Of a stretch of 64,000 nt of DNA, positions 35,136 through 46,672 are shown in pieces; the stretch's first letter is position 1, and each line of letters starts with the position of its first letter. Origin of the DNA: Avipropionibacterium sp050157065 (GTDB lineage Bacteria; Actinomycetota; Actinomycetes; Propionibacteriales; Propionibacteriaceae); the NCBI GenBank assembly GCA_050157065.1, contig CP189573.1; one strand, given 5' to 3'. The notes under the pieces are model-generated. The model did not search any database. It worked only from the letters and a program-made list of their open reading frames with translations, and was not told the origin of the DNA. The position numbers and the translations under genes were made by a program.

Positions 35136-35890
35136 TGACCGGCGACGTCTACGATCCGTTCGCCCACGGTGAGGACCGGGCGCCCAACCTGTTGAGCCAC
35201 GCCGATGCGCACATGTTGAGTGCCGACGCGGCACACATGTTGCCGGTCGAGCGGGCCGAGATGGTCGACCCGGACGCTGCGGAGGTGGTACGCCCCGAGG
35301 ATGCGGTGGTCGTCGATCCGGCCAGCGCGCGGAACGTGGTGACCGAACAGGCGCAACGTGATGACGCGGGCGTCGACCTGCGGTCGGCGGAGACGCTGGC
35401 GGTGATCGGCGCCCCGGGCTCGGGCAAGTCGACCGTCGGTGCGCTGGTGGCCGAGCTGTTGGGTGCCCGGTTCTGTGACGTCGACAAGGTCATCGAGGAG
35501 CAGGCCGGGAAGCCGATCAGCGAGATCTTCGCCGACGACGGTGAGCCGGCGTTCCGGCGGTTGGAGGAGGAGGCCACCGTGGCCGCCCTTGAGCACGACC
35601 AGGTCGTGGCACTGGGTGGTGGGGCGGTGATGTCGCCGAAGATCCGGGCAGCGCTGGCCGGGGTGCCGGTGGTGTGGCTCGAGGTGCGCGGTGCGACCGC
35701 GGTCAGTCGGGCCGGGCTCAACCAGGCCCGCCCGCTGCTGATGGGCAACGTGCGTGGGACCTTGATCAAGTTGCTGAACGAGCGGACCCCGCTGTACCAG
35801 CAGTTGGCGACGGTGACGGTGCCGAACGACGGGGACGATCCGGCCGAGGCCGCCCGCCGGGTCGTGGCGGCGTTGGCCGAGCAGGCCTGA
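35135..35890 (+). CDS. aroK: Shikimate kinase with a repeat-bearing N-terminal extension
   Basis: Phosphorylates shikimate. 251 residues where about 170 is usual. The kinase part begins near residue 86: Walker A GAPGSGKST at 92-100, FCDVDKVIEEQAGKPISEIF with the DxD substrate motif, FRRLEEEA, and VVALGGGAVM. The first 85 residues are extra and contain six perfect-length 8-residue repeats. The ATG overlaps the aroC stop (TGATG) and follows GGAG, so translation from this upstream start is plausible. An internal GTG near residue 60-69 could give a shorter product. Confidence 0.93.
   Translation: MTGDVYDPFAHGEDRAPNLLSHADAHMLSADAAHMLPVERAEMVDPDAAEVVRPEDAVVVDPASARNVVTEQAQRDDAGVDLRSAETLAVIGAPGSGKSTVGALVAELLGARFCDVDKVIEEQAGKPISEIFADDGEPAFRRLEEEATVAALEHDQVVALGGGAVMSPKIRAALAGVPVVWLEVRGATAVSRAGLNQARPLLMGNVRGTLIKLLNERTPLYQQLATVTVPNDGDDPAEAARRVVAALAEQA
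35195..35338 (+). repeat. Six tandem 24-bp units coding 8-residue repeats in aroK
   Basis: aroK residues 21-68 divide exactly into SHADAHML, SADAAHML, PVERAEMV, DPDAAEVV, RPEDAVVV and DPASARNV. Alanine is invariant at position 5 and positions 7-8 are mostly Met/Leu/Val. Divergence at DNA level shows the repeat is old rather than a fresh duplication. Confidence 0.8.
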
Positions 35891-35891
35891 G

Positions 35892-36995
35892 ATGGCAGCC
35901 GTGCCCGCGCCGACCCTGGTCCGGGTCGAGACGCCGACCGCCCCGTACGACGTCGCGATCGGCCACGGGGTGGTCGACCGGATCGGACAGCTGGTCGCCG
36001 GGGCGAACCGGGTCGCGGTCGTGCACCCCGGATTGCTCCATGATCAACTGTCGGTGATCACCTCGCAGCTGTCGGCCGACGTGGAGGTGCTGCTGCTCGA
36101 CGTGCCGGACGGGGAGTCGGCCAAGCAGGCCGACGTGCTCGTCTCCTGCTGGGAACGGCTCGGCGAGGCCGGTTTCACCCGCAACGACATGATCATCGGG
36201 TACGGCGGGGGAGCCACCACCGACCTGGCCGGGTTCGTCGCGGCCTCGTGGTTGCGCGGTGTCGGGTTGGTCACCGTGCCGACGACCGTGCTCGGCATGG
36301 TCGACGCGGCGGTCGGCGGCAAGACCGGCATCAACACGCGCGCAGGGAAGAACCTGGTGGGCGCCTTCCACGAACCGCGCGGGGTGTTGTGTGACCTGTC
36401 GGTGTTGGCGTCGTTGCCGCGGGTCGAGGTGGTGGCCGGGCTGGCCGAGGTGATCAAGTGCGGCTTCATCGCCGACCCCGAGGTGTTGACGTTGGTCGAG
36501 TCCGACCCGGCCGCCGCCACCCGGTGGGACTCGCCGGCGCTGGCCGAGCTGATCACCCGGGGGATCCGGGTGAAGGCGCAGGTGGTGGCCGGCGACCTGA
36601 CCGAGGCGACCTCGGTCGGCGCCGACGTGGGCCGCGAGTTGTTGAACTACGGCCACACCTTCGGCCACGCGGTGGAGGCCCACGAGCACTTCGGGATCCG
36701 GCACGGCGAGGTGGTCGCGATCGGGATGGTGTATGTCGCCGAGCTCGCCCACCGGTTGGGGATGATCGACGCCGGACTGCTGGCCCGGCACCGGTCGGTG
36801 CTGGAGTCGGTGGGACTGCCGACCAACTACCGCGGTGGGCAGTGGGACGCACTGCGGGCGATCATGGCCAAGGACAAGAAGTCACGCGGCTCCACCCTGC
36901 GGTTCGCCGCACTGACCGGGCTGGCGCAGGCGGAGATGCTGGTCGGCCCGCCCGAGGACGTGCTGCGGGCCGCGTACGAGGCCATCTCGTCCTGA
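35892..36995 (+). CDS. aroB: 3-dehydroquinate synthase
   Basis: Cyclises DAHP to 3-dehydroquinate with NAD+ and Zn2+. 367 residues: NAD site GYGGGATTDLAGFVAA, TVPTTVLGMVDAAVGGKTGIN, zinc-binding EVIKCGFIAD, NYGHTFGHAVE and HGEVVAIGM. ATG lies one base after the aroK stop. End of the shikimate run; downstream lies the repeat/hairpin block and then efp. The first enzyme of the pathway (DAHP synthase) and aroA/aroQ are not in the window. Confidence 0.96.
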   Translation: MAAVPAPTLVRVETPTAPYDVAIGHGVVDRIGQLVAGANRVAVVHPGLLHDQLSVITSQLSADVEVLLLDVPDGESAKQADVLVSCWERLGEAGFTRNDMIIGYGGGATTDLAGFVAASWLRGVGLVTVPTTVLGMVDAAVGGKTGINTRAGKNLVGAFHEPRGVLCDLSVLASLPRVEVVAGLAEVIKCGFIADPEVLTLVESDPAAATRWDSPALAELITRGIRVKAQVVAGDLTEATSVGADVGRELLNYGHTFGHAVEAHEHFGIRHGEVVAIGMVYVAELAHRLGMIDAGLLARHRSVLESVGLPTNYRGGQWDALRAIMAKDKKSRGSTLRFAALTGLAQAEMLVGPPEDVLRAAYEAISS

Positions 36996-36997
36996 GC

Positions 36998-37046
36998 GCC
37001 CCCACTGCTCAACCTCGCCCCCACTGCTCAACCTCGCCCCCACTGC
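36998..37046 (+). repeat. Tandem 19-bp direct repeats after aroB
   Basis: GCCCCCACTGCTCAACCTC occurs twice without change (36998-37016, 37017-37035), followed by the first 11 bases of a third copy (37036-37046). The array sits directly behind the aroB stop codon. Confidence 0.9.
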
Positions 37047-37080
37047 AGCAGGGGGCAGGGTAGTGGAGAGGGGGCGAGGT
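37031..37080 (+). terminator. Long inverted repeat, probable aroB-efp terminator hairpin
   Basis: ACCTCGCCCCC (37031-37041) pairs perfectly with GGGGGCGAGGT (37070-37080), an 11-bp stem, and the 28-base loop holds further partial pairing (CCACT with AGTGG). The left arm is made from the direct-repeat units. No U-run follows, as is common in high-GC actinobacteria. Confidence 0.5.
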
Positions 37081-37111
37081 CAGCGTGAGGCGGCGGGCTG
37101 TCACCGGGAGG

Positions 37112-37142
37112 TTGGGCCAAGCCGGCGCCCCTCGACTAGACT
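37112..37142 (+). promoter_or_regulatory. Candidate promoter of efp-nusB
   Basis: TTGGGC (37112-37117), 19-base spacer, TAGACT (37137-37142). Predicted leader about 48 bases with GAAGGGA before the efp GTG. Confidence 0.45.
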
Positions 37143-37196
37143 CTGGTCGGCCCGTAGCGAGAAGCCGCGCGGGCGCCAACGGTGAAGGGAAACAAG

Positions 37197-37760
37197 GTGG
37201 CGTCGACCAACGACCTGAAGAACGGCATGGTGCTCGACCTGGACGGTCAGCTGTGGCAGGTGCTGTGGTTCCAGCATCACAAGCCGGGCAAGGGGAACAC
37301 GGTCGTACGGTCGAAGCTCAAGAACGTGTTGACCGGCAAGATCGTCGACAAGACGTTCAACTCCGACACCAAGGTGGACACCGCCAACGTCGACCGGCGT
37401 GAGATGCAGTACCTGTACCACGACGGCACCGGCTTCGTGTTCATGGACACCGGCACCTTCGACCAGATCACGATCCCCGATGACACCGTCGGCGATGCGA
37501 AGAACTACCTGCTCGAGGAGCAGATGGCGACCGTCGCGCTGCACGAGGACAACCCCCTCTACATCGACCTGCCCGCCTCGGTCGAGCTGGAGATCACCTA
37601 CACCGAGCCGGGCCTGCAGGGCGACCGCTCCTCGGGTGGCACCAAGCCGGCCACCGTGCAGACCGGTCTGCAGATCCAGGTCCCGCTGTTCCTCACCAAC
37701 GGCGAGAAGGTCAAGGTCGACACCCGGACCGGCGAGTACCTCGGCCGGGTCGGCGGCTGA
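37197..37760 (+). CDS. efp: Elongation factor P
   Basis: Relieves ribosome stalling at polyproline stretches. 187 residues, three beta-barrel domains: STNDLKNGMVLDLDG start, the domain I loop HHKPGKGNTVV with Lys32 at its tip (the position modified in some bacteria), and the C-terminal signature VPLFLTNGEKVKVDTRTGEYLGR. GTG at 37197 matches family N-termini; a GTG five codons upstream is less likely because it would remove the AGGGA ribosome site. Confidence 0.96.
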   Translation: MASTNDLKNGMVLDLDGQLWQVLWFQHHKPGKGNTVVRSKLKNVLTGKIVDKTFNSDTKVDTANVDRREMQYLYHDGTGFVFMDTGTFDQITIPDDTVGDAKNYLLEEQMATVALHEDNPLYIDLPASVELEITYTEPGLQGDRSSGGTKPATVQTGLQIQVPLFLTNGEKVKVDTRTGEYLGRVGG

Positions 37761-37764
37761 CCAG

Positions 37765-38250
37765 GTGCCTGCCCAACCCGGCGAGCCGGCCCGGCCAGAC
37801 CGGCCGACGACCCCGATCAAGCGGTCGACCCGCGGCAAGGCGCGCAAGCGTGCCGTCGACATCCTGTTCGAGGCCGAACTGCGCGGCACCGACGCGTTGA
37901 CGACACTGGCCGACCGGACAGCCGACGCGGACCCACCGATCCGCGACTTCACGACCCAGCTCGTGAACGGGGTGCACGACAACCAGTCGGCGATCGACGC
38001 GCAACTGTCGGCCCACCTGGCCCAGGGCTGGGCCCTGGCTCGGCTGCCGCGGGTCGATCGGGCGGTGCTCCGCATCGCGGCGTACGAGATCAGCTCCGGT
38101 GACGTGCCCGCCGACGTGGCCATCTCCGAAGCCGTCTCGCTGGCCGGGGAACTGTCGACCGACGAGTCGCCCGCCTTCGTGAACGGTGTGCTCGGCAAGC
38201 TGGCGAGCAATCGTGCGGCGGGGAATCACTCCGCCGGCATCGCCCAGTAG
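37765..38250 (+). CDS. nusB: Transcription antitermination factor NusB
   Basis: RNA-binding partner of NusE (S10) in rRNA antitermination. 161 residues with the RGKARKRAVDILFEAELRG start of the fold and LPRVDRAVLRIAAYEI...VAISEAVSLAGELSTDESPAFVNGVLGKLA, all diagnostic. GTG start five bases after efp; the first 20 residues are Pro-rich and nonconserved. Its 3' end overlaps the opposite-strand lipoprotein gene by 25 bases, which is unusual for two real genes. Confidence 0.94.
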   Translation: MPAQPGEPARPDRPTTPIKRSTRGKARKRAVDILFEAELRGTDALTTLADRTADADPPIRDFTTQLVNGVHDNQSAIDAQLSAHLAQGWALARLPRVDRAVLRIAAYEISSGDVPADVAISEAVSLAGELSTDESPAFVNGVLGKLASNRAAGNHSAGIAQ

Positions 38251-38891
38251 TCCTTCTGCACCGCGACCACCAGCACGGCCTGCTGGGTGGTGTCGCCGGT
38301 CAGCGTCCGTACGGTCTGCTCGGAGAACTTCTGCTCCGACACCACGTTCGCCGGTCCCGGACCGGGGCTCACCGTGGTCAGGTCCAGCTTCTGCGGCAAC
38401 CCGGAGTCGGTCGGTTCGCTGAACCGGATGACGATCACGACGCCGTCCGGACAGCTGTACGTGACGTCGTACAGCATCGACACCGGCAAGCCTTCGTCGA
38501 GCCGGGTCTTGCGGGTCTGGATGCCCGGGTAGGCCGAGCACCCCAGCGCCCGGACCCGTTGGTGCTGTTCGTCGAGGGCGACCCGGACGTCACCGCCGGT
38601 CACCGTGGTCGCCCGGATCACCGAACACGCCCACAGGAAACCCGAATGCTCCGGCCGAAGGTCGCGACAGCCGTCCAGGTTGGCCTGCATCGGCGAGCTG
38701 TTGGTCGCCTGCAGCAGGTACTCATCAGCGGTCGCGGTGGCGCGTTGCCGCTCGGCGTGCACCTCGGCGCCACGCACCTCCCGCGGCAGCTCCGAGTTGG
38801 CCGCCGGGGCACAACCGGCCACCACCACGGCAGCCGCCATCGGTCCGGCCAGTCGTCGCAGCAGGCTGCGCAGCCGATGACCGGCGCTCAC
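38226..38891 (-). CDS. Predicted lipoprotein, unknown function (second of pair)
   Basis: 221 residues with a basic N-terminus, hydrophobic helix and lipobox VAGC (residues 24-27), so probably anchored outside the membrane. The mature part has paired cysteines (DGCRD, WACSV, ALGCSAY, YSCPDG) suggesting two disulfides. It resembles no family I can name; septum-formation-type lipoproteins share a similar cysteine layout. GTG start overlaps the upstream lipoprotein stop by four bases, showing coupled translation. The 3' end overlaps nusB. Confidence 0.72.
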   Translation of the reverse strand: MSAGHRLRSLLRRLAGPMAAAVVVAGCAPAANSELPREVRGAEVHAERQRATATADEYLLQATNSSPMQANLDGCRDLRPEHSGFLWACSVIRATTVTGGDVRVALDEQHQRVRALGCSAYPGIQTRKTRLDEGLPVSMLYDVTYSCPDGVVIVIRFSEPTDSGLPQKLDLTTVSPGPGPANVVSEQKFSEQTVRTLTGDTTQQAVLVVAVQKDYWAMPAE

Positions 38892-39565
38892 CGCGGCTCC
38901 TCGTGATACATCGACCACACGGTGAAGAAGACCAGTACCCCGCCGTCCCGGGCGGCGAAGCGCTCCACCTCGGCCGCGGAGAACGGCCGGGTCCCGACGA
39001 CCAGCTCGTCACGGGTGTTGGCCGCCTCGGCCGCCACCCGGTCCAGCTGTGGGTCGGTCGGGTCGGACAGCCGTGTCCACACCTCGAACTCACCACACAG
39101 GTTGAGCTGCGGCGGCAGCACACCGGGCTGGAAGTCCTCGTCGGCCGGGAGCGGCTCACCGGGGTTGAGGGTGCCCCACCGGCCGAGCAGGTCACTCAGG
39201 TGACCCGGGTCGTCACAGCCCAGCTCGGCCAGGTTCTGCGCGATCATCGCCTGTGCACCGGCCATGTCGGCCGCCGGCACCACCGCGGCGTACCGGAAGG
39301 AGCAGCGGTACGCCCACGGGTCGGTCCGCTTCCAGTTCTGCTCACCGGCCGCACACGAGTCGATCCGCGCCGAGGCCAGGCTGGGGGTGCCGCCGGCCAG
39401 CACGGCCAGTACGTCCGCGGTCTCCAGCCGGGCCGTGGTGCGCTGTTCGGCGACGCCGGCGCGCAGCGGGTCGAACCTGGTGGGCGGGGTGCACCCGGCC
39501 AGCACGACCGCCAGCGCCAGGCTGAGCACGACCACGACGTGGCGGCTGCGGCGGGCAACGGACAT
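38888..39565 (-). CDS. Predicted lipoprotein, septum-formation-like (first of pair)
   Basis: 225 residues: signal peptide and lipobox LAGC (residues 22-25), then a mature domain with conserved-looking cysteines (DSCAAGE, YRCSFRY, LGCDDPGH, NLCGEFEV) spaced like extracytoplasmic domains of actinobacterial septum-formation family proteins; that is a pattern impression only. Start at 39565 follows a leaderless promoter exactly; the frame is open upstream without support. Occupies the position where pyrR-pyrB-pyrC often lie before carA. Confidence 0.72.
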   Translation of the reverse strand: MSVARRSRHVVVVLSLALAVVLAGCTPPTRFDPLRAGVAEQRTTARLETADVLAVLAGGTPSLASARIDSCAAGEQNWKRTDPWAYRCSFRYAAVVPAADMAGAQAMIAQNLAELGCDDPGHLSDLLGRWGTLNPGEPLPADEDFQPGVLPPQLNLCGEFEVWTRLSDPTDPQLDRVAAEAANTRDELVVGTRPFSAAEVERFAARDGGVLVFFTVWSMYHEEPR

Positions 39566-39572
39566 ACCTGAC

Positions 39573-39578
39573 ACAGTA
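39573..39578 (-). promoter_or_regulatory. Leaderless promoter of the lipoprotein pair
   Basis: TACTGT on the minus strand ends seven bases before the ATG at 39565. Divergent from the carA promoter 50 bp away. Confidence 0.5.
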
Positions 39579-39628
39579 GAGGTCCGCACCAGCCACCTCG
39601 GCTGAACGGCGACCCACGGACAGCGTGC

Positions 39629-39634
39629 TAGGTT
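39629..39634 (+). promoter_or_regulatory. Candidate -10 box for the carAB-pyrDF operon
   Basis: TAGGTT; transcription would start near 39641, just ahead of the PyrR-type hairpin. The -35 region is weak. Confidence 0.45.
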
Positions 39635-39649
39635 TGAGCGAGTAGCCAC

Positions 39650-39681
39650 CCTTTAAGCCCTGTCCCGTGAGGCAGGAAAGG
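39650..39681 (+). promoter_or_regulatory. PyrR-binding RNA hairpin in the carA leader
   Basis: CCTTT (39650-39654) pairs with AAAGG (39677-39681); after an AAGC bulge CCTG (39659-39662) pairs with CAGG (39673-39676); the loop reads TCCCGTGAGG, close to the PyrR recognition loop. The ribosome site AGGAAAGGA lies in the 3' strand, so PyrR with UMP/UTP bound would block translation of carA, as described for other actinobacterial pyr operons. Confidence 0.72.
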
Positions 39682-39687
39682 ACGGTC

Positions 39688-40850
39688 ATGTCTGCACGCC
39701 CCGACACCTCGACCCACAACACCATCCGGAACCCCCGCCCGGCGCTCCTCGTGCTGGAGGACGGGACGACGTTCCGTGGCAGATCATTCGGCGCCGAGGG
39801 GGAGACCTTCGGCGAGGCCGTGTTCGCCACCGGGATGACCGGATACCAGGAGACCCTCACCGATCCGAGTTATCGCGGTCAGGTCGTGGTCGCCACCGCA
39901 CCCCACATCGGCAACACCGGCTGGAACGACGAGGACGACGAGTCGCGCCAGGTGTGGGTCGCCGGGCTGGTGGTCCGCGACATCGCACGGATGCCGTCCA
40001 ACTGGCGGTCCCGCCGCAGCCTCCCCGACGAGTTGACCGCCCAGGGCGTGGTCGGGATCACCGACGTCGACACCCGGGCACTGACCCGGCACCTCCGCGA
40101 ACGCGGCAGCATGCGCGTCGGCATCTCGACCACCGCCACCGACCCCGCGGCGTTGCGCGCCCAGGTGCTGCAGCAGCCGTCGATGGCCGGACGCGACCTG
40201 GTCGACGACGTCACCGTCACCGCGGCCGAGGTGATCCCGGCGGTCGGCGAGCACCGGTTCACCGTGGCCGCGATCGACCTCGGCATCAAGTCGCGCACCC
40301 CGTACCGGATGGCCGAGCGCGGCATCACCACCCACGTGCTGCCGGCGACCACCAGCTTCGCCGAACTGCAGGCGATCGGCGCTGACGGGGTGTTCTTCTC
40401 CAACGGCCCCGGCGACCCCGCCACCACCGACGGGCCGCGCGACCTGCTGCGGCAGGTGCTGGAGGCCCAGATCCCGTACTTCGGCATCTGCTTCGGCAAC
40501 CAGGTGTTCGGACGCGCTCTCGGCTTCGGCACCTTCAAGCTGAAGTACGGCCACCGCGGCATCAACCAGCCGGTGATGGACCTCACCACCCGCAAGGTCG
40601 AGATCACCGCACACAACCACGGGTTCGCCGTGGACGCCCCGATCGGCGAGGCCGTCGACACCCCGTACGGGGTCGCGACCGTCTCCCACGTCTGCCTGAA
40701 CGACGACGTGGTCGAGGGGCTCGAACTGCGCCGCGACGGCAAGCTCGCCGCGTTCTCGGTGCAGTACCACCCGGAGGCCGCGGCCGGACCGCACGACGCG
40801 TCCTACCTGTTCGACCGGTTCGTGCAGTTGATGAGTGGAGAGGCCAACTG

Positions 40851-40851
<1 letters not shown>
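39688..40851 (+). CDS. carA: Carbamoyl-phosphate synthase small subunit
   Basis: Glutaminase subunit that feeds ammonia to CarB for arginine and pyrimidine synthesis. 387 residues: N-terminal CPSase_sm domain (DGTTFRGRSFG, TGMTGYQETLTDPSY) and a class I glutamine amidotransferase domain with nucleophile Cys in GICFGNQ (FGN form common in actinobacteria) and the His/Glu pair in QYHPEA. ATG at 39688 follows AAAGGA inside the PyrR hairpin. First gene of carA-carB-pyrD-pyrF, all joined by 1-4 base overlaps. Confidence 0.96.
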
Positions 40852-44212
<3,361 letters not shown>

Positions 44213-44216
<4 letters not shown>

Positions 44217-45343
44217 GTGTTGTCGCGCCCGCCCCGCGCCCGCGGACCGGCCGGCGTGCCGTCGGACTCGACCTGGCCTACCGGGCCGTCCGACCGGCAC
44301 TGTTCGCGCTCGGTGGCGGCGACGCCGAGGTGGCCCACGAGGCCACCCTGGCCGCGGTCCGGCGGATCGGGTCGCTGCGGCCGCTGCGTCGCCTCGTCGC
44401 CGGAGCCGTCGGCTCGCGTGGTGCCGAGGTCGACTTCGCCGGGCTCCGGTTTCCCGGTCCGGTCGGACTCGCCGCCGGCATGGACAAGAACGGCATTGCC
44501 GCACCGGCCTGGGCCGGGCTCGGGTTCTCCCACGTGGAGCTGGGTACGGTCACCGCGCTGGCGCAGCCCGGGAACGACCGCCCACGACTGCAACGGCTGC
44601 GGACCTCGCGAGCGATCATCAACCGGATGGGCTTCAACAACGCCGGGGCACAGGCACTGGCCGACCGGTTGGCAGGTTTCGGCATCGAGCGGGGCAACGG
44701 CGCGGCGGGGCTCCTCGTCGGGGTGTCGATCGGCAAGAGCAAGGTCGTCGAGTTGGGCGACGCGGTGGCGGACTACCTCACCTCGCTGCGGGCCGTCGCC
44801 CCGCACGCCGACTACGTCGCGATCAACGTGTCCAGTCCCAACACCCCGGGCCTGCGATCCCTGCAGGACAAGGGGTTTCTGGCCGAGCTCGTCGCCGCGC
44901 TGGTCGCCGAGGCGCGACAGCTCGACCGGCACGCCCCGGTCCCGGTGCTGGTGAAGTTGGCGCCGGACCTGACCGAGCAGGCGGTCGACGAAGCGGTCGA
45001 GGTGTGCGAGGACGGCGGGGTGTCAGGACTGATCGCCACCAACACCACGATCGACCGGGGCGGCATCGCCGTGAAGGACCGGCACCTGGCCGACCAACCC
45101 GGGGGACTGTCGGGGGCACCGCTGACCACCCGATCGCGGACCTTCGTGTCCCGGTTGACCCGACGGAGCCGGTTGCCGGTGATCGGGGTCGGCGGCATCA
45201 TGACCGCCGATCACGCCGACGCGATGTTGGAGGCCGGGGCCAGTCTGGTGCAGGTCTACAGCGGGCTGGTCTACCGAGGACCGGGCCTGGTCGCCGAGAT
45301 CAACCGCCGGCACCGACAGGGCGATGATGGGGGAGACCGATGA
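44213..45343 (+). CDS. pyrD: Dihydroorotate dehydrogenase (quinone), class 2
   Basis: Oxidises dihydroorotate to orotate and passes electrons to quinone at the membrane. 376 residues with the class 2 N-terminal helical extension, FMN-site GLAAGMDKNG, LGTVTALAQPGNDRPRLQRL, catalytic serine in INVSSPNTPGLR, and GVGGIMTADHADAMLEAGASLVQVYSGLVYRGP at the C-terminus. GTG start overlaps the carB stop by four bases; the frame upstream is carB antisense-free but out of frame. Confidence 0.95.
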
Positions 45344-46164
45344 GCTCGTACGGTGAACGGCTGGCCGGTGTGGTGGCCGAGCGCGGCCGGCTGTGTGTCG
45401 GGATCGACCCGCACCCGGCCATCCTGCAGGCTTGGGGCCTGCCGGTGACCGCCAGCGGCCTGGAGCGTTGCGCGTTGACGATGGTCGAAGCGGTGGCCGA
45501 CCAGGTCGCGGTGGTGAAGCCGCAGAGCGCCTTCTACGAGGCCTTCGGATCGGCCGGGATCGCTGTCCTGGAACGGGTGCTGGCCGGTGTCCGGGACAGA
45601 GGTGCGATCAGTCTGCTGGACGCCAAGCGTGGTGACATCGGCTCCACGATGGCGGCGTACGGGGCGGCGTACCTGACCGACGGATCACCCCTGGTCGCCG
45701 ATGCGATCACCGTCAGCCCCTACCTGGGCTTCGGCTCGCTGCAGCCGGCCGTCGACCTCGCGGTGGCCAACGGACGCGGGCTGTACGTGCTGGTGCGGAC
45801 GTCGAACCCCGAGGGTGGGCAGGTTCAGCTCGCCACTGCCGGCGACCGTAGCGTCGCCCAGCAGATCCTTGACGATGCGGCCGCGGTCAACGCGGCACAC
45901 GCCGTCGACGGAGCGACCGGTCCGATCGGCGTCGTGGTCGGGCTGACGCACGAAGCACTCGACGTCGACCTGAGTCGACTCAACGGATCGATCCTGGTGC
46001 CCGGACTCGGGGCCCAAGGCGGGACCCCCGAGCACGTGGCCACCCTGTTCGGTCCGCTGACGCCCCTGACCCTGCCCTCGACCAGCCGCGACGTGATGGC
46101 CGCCGGGCCGGACGTGAAGGCGATTCGTGCCCGGGTGGCCGAGGTGGCCGCCGCACTGCGGTGA
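45340..46164 (+). CDS. pyrF: Orotidine 5'-phosphate decarboxylase (type 2)
   Basis: Last step to UMP. 274 residues with the type 2 signature: GIDPHPAILQAWGLP, VKPQSAFYEAFG, catalytic LLDAKRGDIGSTMAAYG (Lys/Asp cluster), VSPYLGFGSLQP and VLVRTSNPEG. ATG overlaps the pyrD stop by four bases. End of the operon; in related actinobacteria mihF-gmk follows directly, whereas here a 10.8-kb block intervenes. Confidence 0.96.
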   Translation: MSSYGERLAGVVAERGRLCVGIDPHPAILQAWGLPVTASGLERCALTMVEAVADQVAVVKPQSAFYEAFGSAGIAVLERVLAGVRDRGAISLLDAKRGDIGSTMAAYGAAYLTDGSPLVADAITVSPYLGFGSLQPAVDLAVANGRGLYVLVRTSNPEGGQVQLATAGDRSVAQQILDDAAAVNAAHAVDGATGPIGVVVGLTHEALDVDLSRLNGSILVPGLGAQGGTPEHVATLFGPLTPLTLPSTSRDVMAAGPDVKAIRARVAEVAAALR

Positions 46165-46167
46165 CTG

Positions 46168-46183
46168 CCGCGAGGAGTCGCGG
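46168..46183 (+). terminator. Short hairpin after pyrF
   Basis: CCGCGA-GGAG-TCGCGG forms a six-base-pair stem with a four-base loop four bases after the pyrF stop, in the gap before the convergent membrane-protein gene. No U-run, so a terminator role is only probable. Confidence 0.4.
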
Positions 46184-46204
46184 GCGTCGGCGTCGTGGCA
46201 GGGC

Positions 46205-46672
46205 CTACGTACGTGAGGTGGCGACCGGGCGTGACTCTTCCTCGGCCCGGAGCGGTTCCTGGCCTCGTCGGCGGGTGAGCCACCAGCGTCGTGCCCGCGG
46301 CGCCAGCGACACGCAGACGAGTGTCAGTCCGAGCATGGCCGAGTAGCTTCCACCGGCGGCGGCCGATGCCGCTCCCCGCCAGTCGAGCCACGACGACACC
46401 TCGGTCCACGGGTCGGAGCTGAGCACGAACGTGCCGAGCAGTGACAGGCCCAGGACCAGCAGTCCGGCAACGAGGCCCGCGCGTGGTCGCACCGTGCCCA
46501 GCACCGCTGCCAGCAGGATCAGCGCGAGCATCATCAGCATGGGCAGATGGGTGGCGGCCGGCCCCCTTGCTGTGAACCACGCCGAGGACACCAGCCCGGA
46601 AACGTGGAACAGCAGGAGACCTCCCACCACTCCGGTCAGGACGGTGGACAGTCGATGTTGTCCTCGGCTCAT
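46205..46672 (-). CDS. Predicted four-helix membrane protein, unknown
   Basis: 155 residues with four hydrophobic segments (about 10-30, 43-63, 66-86 and 106-125) and a basic, charged C-terminal tail (RARRWWLTRRRG). No motif I recognise. Codon use is like its neighbours. ATG preceded by AAAGCGGGG. A weak -10 (TAGTCT, minus strand 46723-46718) lies upstream. It is the first gene of the accessory block inserted after pyrF. Confidence 0.65.
   Translation of the reverse strand: MSRGQHRLSTVLTGVVGGLLLFHVSGLVSSAWFTARGPAATHLPMLMMLALILLAAVLGTVRPRAGLVAGLLVLGLSLLGTFVLSSDPWTEVSSWLDWRGAASAAAGGSYSAMLGLTLVCVSLAPRARRWWLTRRRGQEPLRAEEESRPVATSRT

Noticed and set aside
36998..37046. Tandem 19-bp repeats as a CRISPR array
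   Set aside because: The units are directly abutting with no spacers, and no cas gene is present.
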